64,000 bases of DNA from assembly GCF_000714535.1 (NCBI RefSeq), contig NZ_AUND01000001.1, positions 310,001 through 374,000 of the forward strand, given 5' to 3'. The notes beneath the pieces are model-generated. The model saw only the letters and a list, made by a program, of their open reading frames with translations. It did no database searches and was not told where the DNA came from. The DNA is from Thioclava pacifica DSM 10166. Its GTDB lineage: Bacteria > Pseudomonadota > Alphaproteobacteria > Rhodobacterales > Rhodobacteraceae. Position 1 is the first letter of the stretch. Each line of letters starts with the position of its first letter. Shown here piece by piece: positions 36,393 through 45,524 of the stretch. A program made the position numbers and the translations under genes.

Positions 36393-37492
36393 CTTTGCCT
36401 GACCGGCGCTACATGTCCTTGGCCCTGACGCTTGCGCGCCGGGGCCTTGGCAATGTCTGGCCCAACCCGGCCGTCGGATGTGTGATCGTGAACGCGGGCC
36501 GGATCGTCGGGCGCGGCTGGACCCAGCCGGGCGGACGGCCCCACGCCGAGGTGCGCGCGCTGGCTCAGGCCGGTGCGGCCGCGCGTGGCGCCACCGCCTA
36601 TGTCACGCTGGAGCCCTGCGCCCATTACGGCAAGACCCCACCCTGTTCTCTGGCACTGATCGAGGCAGGGGTGAAGCGTGTCGTTTCGGCTATGGAAGAT
36701 CCTGACCCGAGGGTCTCCGGCGGTGGGCATTCGAGGCTGCGTGAGGCCGGGATTGCGGTCGAAACGGGTGTGATGGAGGCCGAGGCCCGCGAGTTGCAGG
36801 CCGGGTTCCTGAGCCGGATCACGCGCAACCGGCCGTGGCTTGCGCTGAAGCTGGCGAGTAGTTTCGATGGGCGGATCGCACTTGCGAGCGGCGAGAGCCA
36901 ATGGATCACCGGGCCTCAGGCCCGTGCGCGCGTGCACGCGATGCGGGCGGAGTTCGACGCTGTGATGGTCGGCGGCGGAACGGCGCGCGCCGATGATCCG
37001 CTGCTGACAGTACGCAATTTCACACCGCTGCGTCAGCCGGTGCGGGTGGTGGTCTCCGAAAGTCTCGATCTGCCCCGCGATCGGCTGGCAGGCTCGCTCC
37101 AAACCGCGCCGCTCTGGCTGATGCATGGGGTCTCTGCGCCCGGTGAGGCCGTGGCCTATTGGCGCGATCTTGGGGCAGAGCTGATCGAATTGCCGAGCCT
37201 TGCTGAAGGTGGGCTCGACCCCTTCGCGCTGATGGAGGCTTTGGGCGGTCTGGGCCTGACGCGGATCTTTTGCGAAGGCGGCGGACAGTTTGCCGCAACA
37301 CTCGCTAAGGCCGGTCTGGTCGATGAACTGATCGGCTTCACGGCAGGGGTGCTGATCGGCGCGGACGGGCGTGCCGGGATCGGGGCGATGGGGCAGGAAA
37401 ATCTCGCGGATGCGCCGCGTTTCGAGCTGGTCGAGACCACCCCGATCGGGGGCGACGTGCTTCACCGCTGGCGGCGCCAGACCCAGGCGTAA
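36389..37492 (+). CDS. ribD: bifunctional pyrimidine deaminase/reductase in riboflavin synthesis
   Basis: This 367-residue enzyme catalyses the second and third steps from GTP to riboflavin. The N-terminal deaminase carries the zinc motif HAEVRAL and [11 protein letters not shown] (about residues 50-90). The C-terminal reductase begins near [15 protein letters not shown] and contains [11 protein letters not shown]. The GTG start overlaps the nrdR stop; an ATG 24 bases downstream is possible. Its 3' end overlaps the convergent kpsC gene by 31 bases. The next rib gene is 4.7 kb further on. Confidence 0.94.
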   Translation: MTLPDRRYMSLALTLARRGLGNVWPNPAVGCVIVNAGRIVGRGWTQPGGRPHAEVRALAQAGAAARGATAYVTLEPCAHYGKTPPCSLALIEAGVKRVVSAMEDPDPRVSGGGHSRLREAGIAVETGVMEAEARELQAGFLSRITRNRPWLALKLASSFDGRIALASGESQWITGPQARARVHAMRAEFDAVMVGGGTARADDPLLTVRNFTPLRQPVRVVVSESLDLPRDRLAGSLQTAPLWLMHGVSAPGEAVAYWRDLGAELIELPSLAEGGLDPFALMEALGGLGLTRIFCEGGGQFAATLAKAGLVDELIGFTAGVLIGADGRAGIGAMGQENLADAPRFELVETTPIGGDVLHRWRRQTQA

Positions 37493-39480
37493 GACGCGAA
37501 GACCCCCTGCAGTTTCGCGCCGAGCCGGTTGAGCGGCCCGCGCCTCGGTGCAAGGCCGTTGGCCAGCCGGTCGAGCGCGACCTCGGGCGGGCAGGGCAGG
37601 CCGCTGACCGGATCGAGATAGCGCGGATAGCCGATCAGCGCGGCATGGGCGAGTTGCAGAAGGTCCGGCCGCGTCCGGCGCCGCTCCGGCACGGGCCCGA
37701 GATCGCGTGTCAGGCCCCAGCCCGCATAGAAAGGCGCGCCGAGCGTGGTGACCGTCTTGCCCCGCAGGAGCGCCTCGAAGCCCAGCCCGGAGGTGATCGT
37801 CCAGACGTCGTCCACCGCCTCGATCAGTGCGGCCGTGTCCGTCTCGCGCAAGATCAGATCGGCATGGCGCAGCGCTTCCTCATCCGCGATGGCACCGGGA
37901 CGCAGACCGGCCTCGACATCGGGGTGAGGTTTGAAAAGGATAATCGAATGGGGGTTTTCAGCCCGCGTCCGCGCCAAAAGCATCGCGTTTGTATAAGTCT
38001 CGCCAGCGCCCAGCCGGAGCGACGCATCGTCCTCGACCTGTCCGGGGACCAGGATGTGATGGCCTTTTGGCAAGTCTGGAAGCGCGCCGCCGAGATTGTA
38101 TTTCGTCAGCCGCGCCTCGGTCAGCCGCGCGATCAGTCGCTCGGCTCGCAAGCGCCCGCCGGGGGGCGGTTCGGCAGCGATCAGTGCCTCGAGATCGGAC
38201 GGGCGGGTCGGGTCGTAGTAGATCCCCTGACGATCGGTGACGAGCGATAGCGGGGGGACAAGTTCAGCCCCGAGACCGCGCGAACGAAGAAAGCCATCCT
38301 CGACGCGGACCGGGTTCGTGGCTTCGGTCTCGGGCGTGATCCGCGATACCCAATAAAGGAAGGGGCGCGCCGGGTCGGGTGTTTCGGAAAACGTCAGCGG
38401 TCCGTGTTGCCCGAAAAAGCGCCGCAGATGCGGACGTTTCCACAGCGACATGCCGCCCGCGACATGGCCCAGCCGGTCCTCGCGGAAAGCGCGGGCCTCG
38501 GCCTCGAGCTGATCGACCGCCTCTTCGAAGCTGCACGTCCGACCGCGGCAAGGATCAAACCAGGTCGGCGCGAGGATATGGGAGACCGCGAAAATCTGCG
38601 CGCGGGTCAGTTTGCGCTCGCGGCGTGGTACCGGGTTTTCGTCCTGTGTCAGGCCCCAGCTGGCATAGAAGGGCTGGCCGAAGACGCGCGGCTTGTGGCC
38701 TGCGAGGATCGCCTCGTAGCCCATCAACGAAGACACGGTATAGACCGCGATCGCGCCTTCGAGCAGTGCCCAGGGCGAGACCGGCGCGTCAAAAATCTCA
38801 GTACTGGCGTCGCAATCCTCGGGGCTGTAATGGCCGGGACGGAGGCCCGCGCGGGTCTCGGGATGGGTCTTGATCAGGATCCGCGCGCCGGGGTTTTCGA
38901 TGCGGGCATAGGCGAGCATCTCTCGGAAACTGGCCTCGCTGGCGCCGCCATGGGCAATTGATGCGTCGCCCCGCGTCTGGTCGATCACCAGCACATAGCC
39001 GGGCTCGGGCAGGGGCTGGGTCGGGTCGAAATCGTTGTATTTCGACAAATGTGCTGCGCGGATCCGGGCGATGCCGTCGCGGGCGCGTTCCAGTACCGCG
39101 TGATCGTCGAGCCGTTCGGTGGCGAGCATATGCTCGATCATCGAGGGCCGGGCGCTTTCGAAATGCACGCCCATCGGGTCGATCAGAAGCCCGAGCGGCG
39201 GATCGCCCGTGCGACCCGGATGGATCGAGCGCAAGAAGGCATCTTCAAGCCGGACGAGAGGCAACCCATGCTTGGCCGCCATTGCCTCACCGCGCGCGGC
39301 ATAGGGTGAGCGGCCCCAGACCATCACGCCGTCCTCCGGCCCTGGCCTGCCAAGGCGCGGCTCATGACCCGCCGCGCGCAGGATTGCGCGCAGGCGCGTC
39401 TGGCGCAGCACGCCGCCGTTGTAGAAGAAAAGCCGCCGGGGTATGGCCCCGGCGGCTTCCAGATCCTGCGCTGTCGCCAT
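37462..39480 (-). CDS. kpsC: capsule polysaccharide beta-Kdo transferase, KpsC type (duplicated)
   Basis: This 672-residue protein has two KpsC-type GT-B halves. The repeat is obvious from GQPFYASWGLTQDE in the first half and GAPFYAGWGLTRDL in the second, and from RVEDGFLRSRGLG matching RLEDAFLRSIHPG. KpsC and KpsS build the poly-Kdo linker between phosphatidylglycerol and group 2 capsules at the inner membrane. The ATG overlaps the stop of the export-lipoprotein gene but has no good ribosome binding site. A terminator-like hairpin lies over codons 8-17, so the true start or expression of this gene is in question. Its end overlaps ribD. Confidence 0.85.
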   Translation of the reverse strand: MATAQDLEAAGAIPRRLFFYNGGVLRQTRLRAILRAAGHEPRLGRPGPEDGVMVWGRSPYAARGEAMAAKHGLPLVRLEDAFLRSIHPGRTGDPPLGLLIDPMGVHFESARPSMIEHMLATERLDDHAVLERARDGIARIRAAHLSKYNDFDPTQPLPEPGYVLVIDQTRGDASIAHGGASEASFREMLAYARIENPGARILIKTHPETRAGLRPGHYSPEDCDASTEIFDAPVSPWALLEGAIAVYTVSSLMGYEAILAGHKPRVFGQPFYASWGLTQDENPVPRRERKLTRAQIFAVSHILAPTWFDPCRGRTCSFEEAVDQLEAEARAFREDRLGHVAGGMSLWKRPHLRRFFGQHGPLTFSETPDPARPFLYWVSRITPETEATNPVRVEDGFLRSRGLGAELVPPLSLVTDRQGIYYDPTRPSDLEALIAAEPPPGGRLRAERLIARLTEARLTKYNLGGALPDLPKGHHILVPGQVEDDASLRLGAGETYTNAMLLARTRAENPHSIILFKPHPDVEAGLRPGAIADEEALRHADLILRETDTAALIEAVDDVWTITSGLGFEALLRGKTVTTLGAPFYAGWGLTRDLGPVPERRRTRPDLLQLAHAALIGYPRYLDPVSGLPCPPEVALDRLANGLAPRRGPLNRLGAKLQGVFASYAWVWRRQR
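39424..39458 (-). terminator. terminator-like hairpin inside the 5' end of kpsC
   Basis: AAGCCGCCGGGG and CCCCGGCGGCTT form a perfect 12-base stem (39430-39441 / 39447-39458) with a 5-base loop. On the minus strand the stem runs into TTTTCTTCT. It begins 22 bases after the stop of the export-lipoprotein gene. It may end most transcripts there and leave kpsC to read-through or antitermination. Confidence 0.65.
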
Positions 39481-40610
39481 CAGTTCCCGGCGAGATTGTT
39501 GAGCGTGTTCACCGTGCCGAGCGGCGAGGTCAGGGCCGAGAGTGTCTTCTGCCACTGCACGAAGGGCGCTTCGGTAACATAGACCGTATCGCCGTCGCGG
39601 ATCGCGAAATCGCGGGCCATGAACATGCCGTTGGGCTCGGTCAGGTCGAGCACGTAGATCATGCGCTGATCGCCAACGAGATCGGTGCGGCCAAGCACCT
39701 TCATCGCGATCTCCGCCGGTTCGTTGCGGAAGACGAAGACGCCGGTCGGGTCGGCAAGGTTCGATTGCAGCCCGCCCACGGTGGCGATTGCCTCGAGCGC
39801 CGAGAGCGTCTGGGTTTCGAAGGGCACGCGGGCCTGGGCACCGGTGGCGCCGAGCGAGGTGAAGGCGCGCTGATCCTTCTCGACGAGGATCACGTCGTTG
39901 TTGCGCAGCGCGATATCCATCTTCGGATTGTCGTAAAGATCCTTGAGCCAGACCGACTCCGATTGCGTGCCGCGCTTCACGATGATCTTGGCGACCTCGG
40001 CGGGGATCGATACACCGCCGGCCTTTGCGATCATGGCCGAAAGGGTGCGGGTGGGGCGCTCGATCGGGTAGACGCCCTGACCGTTGATCGCGCCCATGAT
40101 CGAGACCGTTGCGCCATCGCCCGCGACGCGGTTGACCAGCACCTGCGGGTCCGGCGTCTGGGCGTCGAGCTTCGAGGTGATGACCCGGCGCAGACCGTCG
40201 GGGGTGTTGCCTGCGGCCTTGATGCGGCCGGCATAGGGCACGAAGATATAGCCCGCGCCATCGACCTGCACCTGCTGGAGCTGGGTGGCGTTCGCGCCCT
40301 TGTTGGCCAGAAGCCCGTCATCGACGTTTTCCCAGATCGTCAGAGAGAGCGTGTCGCCCGGTCGGATCGTGTCGGAACCGAGCTGGCCGGCGTTGAGGAA
40401 TTTCGACGAGAAACCGAGCGCGGGTTGCACGGCGGTTTCGCGGGTCACGAAGTCATTGACCTTTACGACGAAAGCATCGCCTTGGCGCATCACAGAGCCG
40501 GCAAAGATTTCGCGTTTATTGGGGCCGGGACGCGGCAGACCACAAGATGCAGTCAACAGAGTCGCGGAAAGGCCCGACAAAAGGGCCCTGCGGGTCGTAA
40601 CGATTTTCAC
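39480..40610 (-). CDS. polysaccharide export lipoprotein (Wza/KpsD family)
   Basis: This 376-residue outer-membrane auxiliary protein has a lipoprotein signal ending LLTASC, a polysaccharide-export domain (SDTIRPGDTLSLTIWE, GAGYIFVPYAGRIKAAGNT) and SLBB repeats (VSIMGAINGQGVYPIERPTR; NDVILVEKD). I chose the GTG at 40610, which follows GAGGAG, over an upstream ATG without a ribosome binding site; the signal peptide then starts correctly. It lies between kpsS and kpsC on the same strand. No kpsM/T/E transporter is in the window. Confidence 0.88.
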   Translation of the reverse strand: MKIVTTRRALLSGLSATLLTASCGLPRPGPNKREIFAGSVMRQGDAFVVKVNDFVTRETAVQPALGFSSKFLNAGQLGSDTIRPGDTLSLTIWENVDDGLLANKGANATQLQQVQVDGAGYIFVPYAGRIKAAGNTPDGLRRVITSKLDAQTPDPQVLVNRVAGDGATVSIMGAINGQGVYPIERPTRTLSAMIAKAGGVSIPAEVAKIIVKRGTQSESVWLKDLYDNPKMDIALRNNDVILVEKDQRAFTSLGATGAQARVPFETQTLSALEAIATVGGLQSNLADPTGVFVFRNEPAEIAMKVLGRTDLVGDQRMIYVLDLTEPNGMFMARDFAIRDGDTVYVTEAPFVQWQKTLSALTSPLGTVNTLNNLAGN

Positions 40611-40689
40611 TGCTCGAGCTCCTCGTTCGGGATGCTGCTTTGTTGTTTTGTGCAAGGCTACCCAAATATCGGAAAAAAAACGAGGAAAA

Positions 40690-41976
40690 TTATCGAACTA
40701 CCCGCAACTGTTGCCGCGGGGCCGCGTTGCCCGCAGTCAGCGCATCATAGGGATCTTCGGGGGCGAGCATCATGTCGACAACCTGCCGCAGCAACGCTCG
40801 CCGCCCGCGTGCGGCGTAGAACCCGCCCGGAACCTGGCTCGTTTCCAGCAGGTAATGGCGGTAGTCGCGATAGGCGCGGCTGTCGGGGCGGGCCGGATTG
40901 GCGAAGAACTCTTCGAGCCCTTGGGCGGAGGTGAACTCGGGCTTGTCGAAGATCGCGCGCCCCAGCGCCTTGAGCGGTAACCCGCGCCAAAGCGCCTGCT
41001 GGGCGGCGGTGGAATTGACCGTCACCGCCGAGCGCGCCTGCGCCAGAAGCCCTGCGAGCTTGCCGCCGCGCACGAAATGCACCCGGTTCGCGAGCCCGTG
41101 CCGGTTGGCGGCAAGGCGGATCGTCTCACGGATCGGCGCGCGGCCATCCTCGAGCGGGTGGGCCTTGAAGACGAGATGATGATGGGGCGGGGCGCCACGC
41201 GCGAACCCCTCCATCACGAGGTCGATGAACTCCGTTTGGCTGGAGAAGGGCGAATGCATCCGGAAGCTTGCATCATGTTCGAGTTGCAAGAGCACGAGAT
41301 GATAGGGAAATCCGCCCTGCCGGATACGCCGGGTCGCGAGCTTGCGCTCCAGCATGTGTAGCGGCATCAGCAGTAACCGGCGCAGCCAGAGCCGGAATTC
41401 CTGAAATACGGTGATATCGCGATGGGGACGGAAATGGCTATAGGGGCCGGGCCGGGCCATGACGAGGAAATGGTAGAGCGCGCCATAGAAGACATGGTGG
41501 CGCATGTCCCCCCAGCGTGGCGGCGCGTCTGGAAATTCGATCTCGGATTGGGCGAGCGCGGCGCGCATCTGCGCCACGCTCGTCTCCATCAGGCGCGAAT
41601 GGCCGTTCGATCCGCCGCGTTCATAGGTGACCCAATAGGGGCGTACATAGCCTTCCTCGAAGACATGGATGCACAGGCCCAGCTCGCGCCCGATCTCGAC
41701 CGCCTGGGCGTGGATCGGGCGGGTGTCGCCATAGAGCACGAGATCGGTGATCTCTTTCTCGGCGATGAGGGCGCGCAGCCGGTCGGGCCACGCCTCGGGG
41801 GCATCGTCGTAGCGCAGGAACGAGGGGCGGTGGAACCAGAAGGCTTCGTCGCCGCGATTGAAGCCCACGCGCCAGACGCTCGCCCCGGCCGCCCGCAACA
41901 TCGCGCCGAGCTGATGGAAGAAGGGGCCGTGCGGCCCTTGCAGCATCAGAAAATGGCGGGTCTCGAAACGTCTCAT
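40690..41976 (-). CDS. kpsS: capsule polysaccharide beta-Kdo transferase, KpsS type
   Basis: This 428-residue protein has one KpsS-like transferase unit (LMLQGPHGPFFHQLGAMLRA; HVFEEGYVRPYWVTYERGG; LVFKAHPLEDGR; VTVNSTAAQQALWRGLPLKA). KpsS adds the first Kdo to lyso-phosphatidylglycerol before KpsC extends it. It leads the minus-strand capsule trio. The ribosome binding site AAGGA is 12 bases from the ATG, further than usual. Confidence 0.87.
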   Translation of the reverse strand: MRRFETRHFLMLQGPHGPFFHQLGAMLRAAGASVWRVGFNRGDEAFWFHRPSFLRYDDAPEAWPDRLRALIAEKEITDLVLYGDTRPIHAQAVEIGRELGLCIHVFEEGYVRPYWVTYERGGSNGHSRLMETSVAQMRAALAQSEIEFPDAPPRWGDMRHHVFYGALYHFLVMARPGPYSHFRPHRDITVFQEFRLWLRRLLLMPLHMLERKLATRRIRQGGFPYHLVLLQLEHDASFRMHSPFSSQTEFIDLVMEGFARGAPPHHHLVFKAHPLEDGRAPIRETIRLAANRHGLANRVHFVRGGKLAGLLAQARSAVTVNSTAAQQALWRGLPLKALGRAIFDKPEFTSAQGLEEFFANPARPDSRAYRDYRHYLLETSQVPGGFYAARGRRALLRQVVDMMLAPEDPYDALTAGNAAPRQQLRVVR

Positions 41977-42183
41977 CGCTCTGGCGGTCCTTGCCTTTCG
42001 CCCGTGATCGCGCAAGCGGGGCGCGAAGTCACGGAATTTGTGCCATTTTCCTTTACGGATACGGCGAATTTGCGGCGAAGCCCTGTTGAGGCGTTCAATG
42101 GGAGCAGGGATTGTGCGGGGCTCGTCTCTTGCGAAGGGGCGTCACGCGGGCTAGCTAGGGTCCGAAATCTGAGAGGATATGCA

Positions 42184-42807
42184 ATGTTCACCGGGATCGT
42201 GACCGATATCGGAGAGGTGCTGGAGCTGGAGCAGCGTGGCGATCTGCGCGCGCGCATCGGCACCAGCTATGACGTGGATGGCATCGAGCTGGGCGCTTCG
42301 ATCGCCTGTGACGGCTGCTGCCTGACGGTGATCGCCACGGGCTCTGAGCCGCAGAACTGGTTCGACGTGGAGATCTCCGCTGAAAGCGTGGCCAAGACCA
42401 ATATCGGCGGGCGCGGAAATGACAATTCCGGCGGCTGGCAGGTGGGCAAAAATATCAACCTCGAACGCGCGCTGAAAGTGGGCGACGAGCTGGGCGGCCA
42501 TATCGTCTCGGGTCATGTCGATGGCGTGGCCGAGATCGTGGCGATGGTGGACGAGGGCGACAGCACGCGCTTTACTTTCCGCGCGCCGGAGAGCCTCGCG
42601 AAATACATCGCGCCCAAAGGCTCGGTCGCGCTCAACGGGACCTCGCTGACGGTGAACGAGGTGGATGGCGCCGAATTTGGCGTGAACATCATCCCGCATA
42701 CCAAGCAGGTCACCAATTGGGGGCAGGCGAAAGCGGGCGACCGGATCAACCTCGAGATCGACACGCTCGCGCGCTATGTCGCCCGGCTGCAGGAGTGGAA
42801 CGCATGA
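42184..42807 (+). CDS. ribE: riboflavin synthase alpha chain
   Basis: This 207-residue enzyme dismutates two 6,7-dimethyl-8-ribityllumazines to riboflavin. It has the duplicated lumazine-binding barrels, each with the typical start (MFTGIVTDIGEV and HIVSGHVDGVAEI), plus SIACDGCCLTV and SVALNGTSLTV. The ATG at 42184 follows GAGAGGA; the frame is open far upstream but that stretch is opposite kpsS. It overlaps the next gene (ATGA). The 207 bases upstream show no FMN riboswitch features. Confidence 0.95.
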   Translation: MFTGIVTDIGEVLELEQRGDLRARIGTSYDVDGIELGASIACDGCCLTVIATGSEPQNWFDVEISAESVAKTNIGGRGNDNSGGWQVGKNINLERALKVGDELGGHIVSGHVDGVAEIVAMVDEGDSTRFTFRAPESLAKYIAPKGSVALNGTSLTVNEVDGAEFGVNIIPHTKQVTNWGQAKAGDRINLEIDTLARYVARLQEWNA

Positions 42808-43961
42808 GCACCGACGGCAAGACCCTCACCCCGGTCGACAAATCCGGCACCCATGACGTGCCCGGCGCGGTCGAGGAAAGCCTGCGCGCCGCGATCTCGC
42901 CCGCCGAGGAGATCATCGCCGAAGCGAAGGCGGGCCGTATGGTCATCCTCGTCGATCACGAGGATCGCGAGAACGAGGGCGACCTTTATATCCCGGCCGA
43001 GAAATGCACCCCCGAGGCGGTGAATTTCATGGCCACCCACGGGCGCGGGCTGATCTGCCTGCCGCTGACCTCCGATCGCGTCGATCAACTGGGCCTCGCG
43101 CCGATGGTGCGGGCCAATGCGATGCGCCACGAGACCGCTTTCACCGTCTCGATCGAGGCGCGCGAGAACATCACCACCGGGATTTCCGCCCATGACCGCG
43201 CTGAGACGATCAAGGTGGCGATCAATCCCGAGAAGGGGCCGCAGGATATCGCCTCGCCCGGTCACGTCTTCCCGCTGCGCGCCCGCGATGGCGGCGTGCT
43301 GGTGCGCGCCGGTCATACCGAGGCTGCCGTCGATGTCGCGCGTCTGGCGGGGCTGACCCCGGCTGGCGTGATCTGCGAGATCATGGGCGATGACGGCCAT
43401 ATGCTGCGCCTGCCGGGGCTGATCGAGTTCGGCAGGAAACACGGGCTGAAGATCGGCACGATCTCCGACCTGATCGCCTATCGCCGCCGCCACGACAATC
43501 TCGTGCGCGAGGGCCTGCGCCAGATGGTCACCTCCAGCCATGGCGGCGAATGGGAGATGCGCGTCTTCACCGACACCGCCGAGGGCGTGGACCATATCGT
43601 GCTGGTGAAGGGCGACATCACCACGCCCGAGCCGGTCCTTGTGCGCACCCATTCGCTCAACGTGCTCGACGACGTGCTGGGCATCGGCCCCGGTCCCGCC
43701 GACGAGGTGCGCCGCGCGATGGAGATCGTGGCCGAGGAAGGCCGCGGGCTCGTCTGCCTGTTCCGCGATCCCTCGAACCGGCTGCTGCGCGAAGACGAGA
43801 AGGGCCCGCGCACGATCAAGCAGATCGGGCTCGGCTCGCAGATCCTGTCGTCGATGGGGCTGCATGACCTGATCCTTCTGACCGACAAGCCGCAGACAAA
43901 ATATGTCGGCCTCGACGCCTACGGGCTGCGCATCGTCGGCACCCGACCCATTACGGAGTAA
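42804..43961 (+). CDS. ribB: 3,4-dihydroxy-2-butanone-4-phosphate synthase with degenerate GTP cyclohydrolase II domain (RibBX-like)
   Basis: This 385-residue protein has an intact RibB half at about residues 30-235 ([46 protein letters not shown]). The C-terminal RibA-like half (about 240-385) lacks the zinc-binding cysteines: the canonical SECLTGDxxxSxRCDCG region reads [22 protein letters not shown] cyclohydrolase II activity is therefore unlikely, and a separate ribA is expected elsewhere. The stub may be structural or regulatory. The gene overlaps ribE by four bases and precedes ribH by three. Confidence 0.92.
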   Translation: MSTDGKTLTPVDKSGTHDVPGAVEESLRAAISPAEEIIAEAKAGRMVILVDHEDRENEGDLYIPAEKCTPEAVNFMATHGRGLICLPLTSDRVDQLGLAPMVRANAMRHETAFTVSIEARENITTGISAHDRAETIKVAINPEKGPQDIASPGHVFPLRARDGGVLVRAGHTEAAVDVARLAGLTPAGVICEIMGDDGHMLRLPGLIEFGRKHGLKIGTISDLIAYRRRHDNLVREGLRQMVTSSHGGEWEMRVFTDTAEGVDHIVLVKGDITTPEPVLVRTHSLNVLDDVLGIGPGPADEVRRAMEIVAEEGRGLVCLFRDPSNRLLREDEKGPRTIKQIGLGSQILSSMGLHDLILLTDKPQTKYVGLDAYGLRIVGTRPITE

Positions 43962-43964
43962 GAC

Positions 43965-44510
43965 ATGGCCGGAATCTCGCATTACACGCTCGAGCTGCCG
44001 AAATTCGACACCGCGCCGCGCCTGCTGATCGTGGTCGCGCCCTATTACAAGGATATCGCCGACAACCTGATCGCAGGGGCGAAGGCGGTGGCCGAAGAGG
44101 CGGGCGCCTATGTGGACGTGATCGAGGTGCCCGGCGCGCTCGAAGTGCCCACCGCGATCGCGATGGCCGCGCGCATGGCCGATTACGACGGCTTCGTGGC
44201 GCTTGGCTGCGTGATCCGCGGCGAGACCACCCATTACGAGACCGTCTGCAACGACAGCTCTCGCGGGCTGACGCTTATGGGGCTCGAGGGGATCTGCATC
44301 GGCAACGGTATCCTGACGGTCGAGAATTACGAGCAGGCCGCCGTGCGCGCCGACCCGAAAGATCAGAACAAAGGCGGCGGTGCGGCCGCTGCGGCCTTGC
44401 ATCTGATCTCATTGTCGCGCAAATGGGCGCGCCGGACGAAGGGTATCGGGTTCAAACCCGCCGAATCCTTCCGCATCGCCGGCGAAACTGACGGATCCAA
44501 GAACGCATGA
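43965..44510 (+). CDS. ribH: 6,7-dimethyl-8-ribityllumazine synthase
   Basis: This 181-residue enzyme condenses the pyrimidine and butanone phosphate intermediates in the penultimate step to riboflavin. Family blocks are VDVIEVPGALEVPTAI, GCVIRGETTHYETVCNDSSRG and a GNGILTVEN segment with the late Asp/Gln/Asn residues. It is about 25 residues longer than the E. coli enzyme, with a basic C-terminal tail. It overlaps nusB by four bases. Confidence 0.95.
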   Translation: MAGISHYTLELPKFDTAPRLLIVVAPYYKDIADNLIAGAKAVAEEAGAYVDVIEVPGALEVPTAIAMAARMADYDGFVALGCVIRGETTHYETVCNDSSRGLTLMGLEGICIGNGILTVENYEQAAVRADPKDQNKGGGAAAAALHLISLSRKWARRTKGIGFKPAESFRIAGETDGSKNA

Positions 44511-45001
44511 CCGAAGACGCCCCCAAACCGCGCAAGCTGACCACCGAGGAAAAGCGGCAGAGAAAATCCGCCTCGCGCCTCTATGCCGTGCAGGCGCTGT
44601 TCCAGATGGAGGCGGCCGGGCAGGGGGCCGACAAGGTGCGCCGTGAATTTGAGGATTTCCGTTTTGGTGCGGTGGACGAGGATGGCACGGAGATGGCCGA
44701 GGGCGATCCCGACCTGTTCCGCCGCCTGATCGACGACGCGGTGACCTGGCAGGCCAAGATCGACCAGGCGACCGACAAGGCGCTGGTGGCGAAATGGCCG
44801 ATCGACCGGATCGACCCGGTGCTGCGCGCGCTGTTCCGGGCCGCCGGGGCCGAGCTGGTCACCCCTGCGACTCCGCCCAAGGTGGTCATCACCGAGTTCG
44901 TCGACGTGGCCCGCGCCTTCTTCCCCGAGGGCAAAGAGCCGAAATTCGTCAACGCGGTGCTCGATCACATGGCCCGCGCGCTGCGCCCCGACGCGTTCTG
45001 A
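44507..45001 (+). CDS. nusB: transcription antitermination factor NusB
   Basis: This 164-residue helical RNA-binding protein acts with NusE on boxA RNA in rRNA transcription. The N-terminal block RKSASRLYAVQALFQME and the C-terminal FVNAVLDHMARALR are typical. It completes the ribE-ribB-ribH-nusB unit, a very common arrangement. Confidence 0.94.
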   Translation: MTEDAPKPRKLTTEEKRQRKSASRLYAVQALFQMEAAGQGADKVRREFEDFRFGAVDEDGTEMAEGDPDLFRRLIDDAVTWQAKIDQATDKALVAKWPIDRIDPVLRALFRAAGAELVTPATPPKVVITEFVDVARAFFPEGKEPKFVNAVLDHMARALRPDAF

Positions 45002-45131
45002 TCGCTCGAAACCTGCGGTTTCGCGACATCGTGCCACGGGCTAAACCCTGCCGATTTCGCATTTGTGGCAAGAAACCCTGTTTGAATCAGGCGAATCTGC
45101 GCTAGATTGGGATCAAGCAGGAGGACTATTC

Positions 45132-45476
45132 ATGCCTGAACTGATCCGGCTCTACATCAAGAACGTCATCATCGGCTTCTTCATCGCACTTGCCTTCGTG
45201 GGCCTGCTTCTGTGGGCCAATGTCGGCAATCTGCGCCACCTGATCCTGACCTCGGATATCGGCTATATCGCGATGGCGCTCTTGGTCGTGTTCAACACCA
45301 TCGTCTTCTCCGGCGTGCAATTCGCGATCGCGATCATGCGCATGGCCGAGGATGAGGACGGCTCCGGCGGCGGCAAGCGCGACGGCATCCCGACCGACAT
45401 GGCGGCCGAGCGTCTGGCGATCCCGGTACCGGTCGATCAACCGACCAGCCGCAAGCAGATCCAGCTCAAGCGCTGA
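45132..45476 (+). CDS. small two-helix membrane protein
   Basis: This 114-residue protein has two hydrophobic helices (VIIGFFIALAFVGLLLWA and IAMALLVVFNTIVFSGVQFA) and a polar C-terminal tail of about 35 residues. AGGAGG precedes the ATG. I see no catalytic motif. It looks like a conserved Rhodobacteraceae membrane protein of unknown role. A strong terminator follows. Confidence 0.7.
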   Translation: MPELIRLYIKNVIIGFFIALAFVGLLLWANVGNLRHLILTSDIGYIAMALLVVFNTIVFSGVQFAIAIMRMAEDEDGSGGGKRDGIPTDMAAERLAIPVPVDQPTSRKQIQLKR

Positions 45477-45495
45477 TATCGCCCCATCACATGCA

Positions 45496-45524
45496 AAAGC
45501 CCCGCCGGATCCGGCGGGGCTTTT
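45496..45524. terminator. bidirectional terminator (perfect palindrome)
   Basis: AAAGCCCCGCCGG meets its exact complement at a central ATCC/GGAT palindrome, giving a 14-base stem flanked by A and T tracts on both sides. It ends the membrane-protein gene and could also end any leftward transcript from 45.5-45.8 kb. Confidence 0.9.

Noticed and set aside
41977-42183. Possible FMN riboswitch before ribE
   Set aside because: None of the conserved FMN-aptamer strings are present in the 207-base leader.
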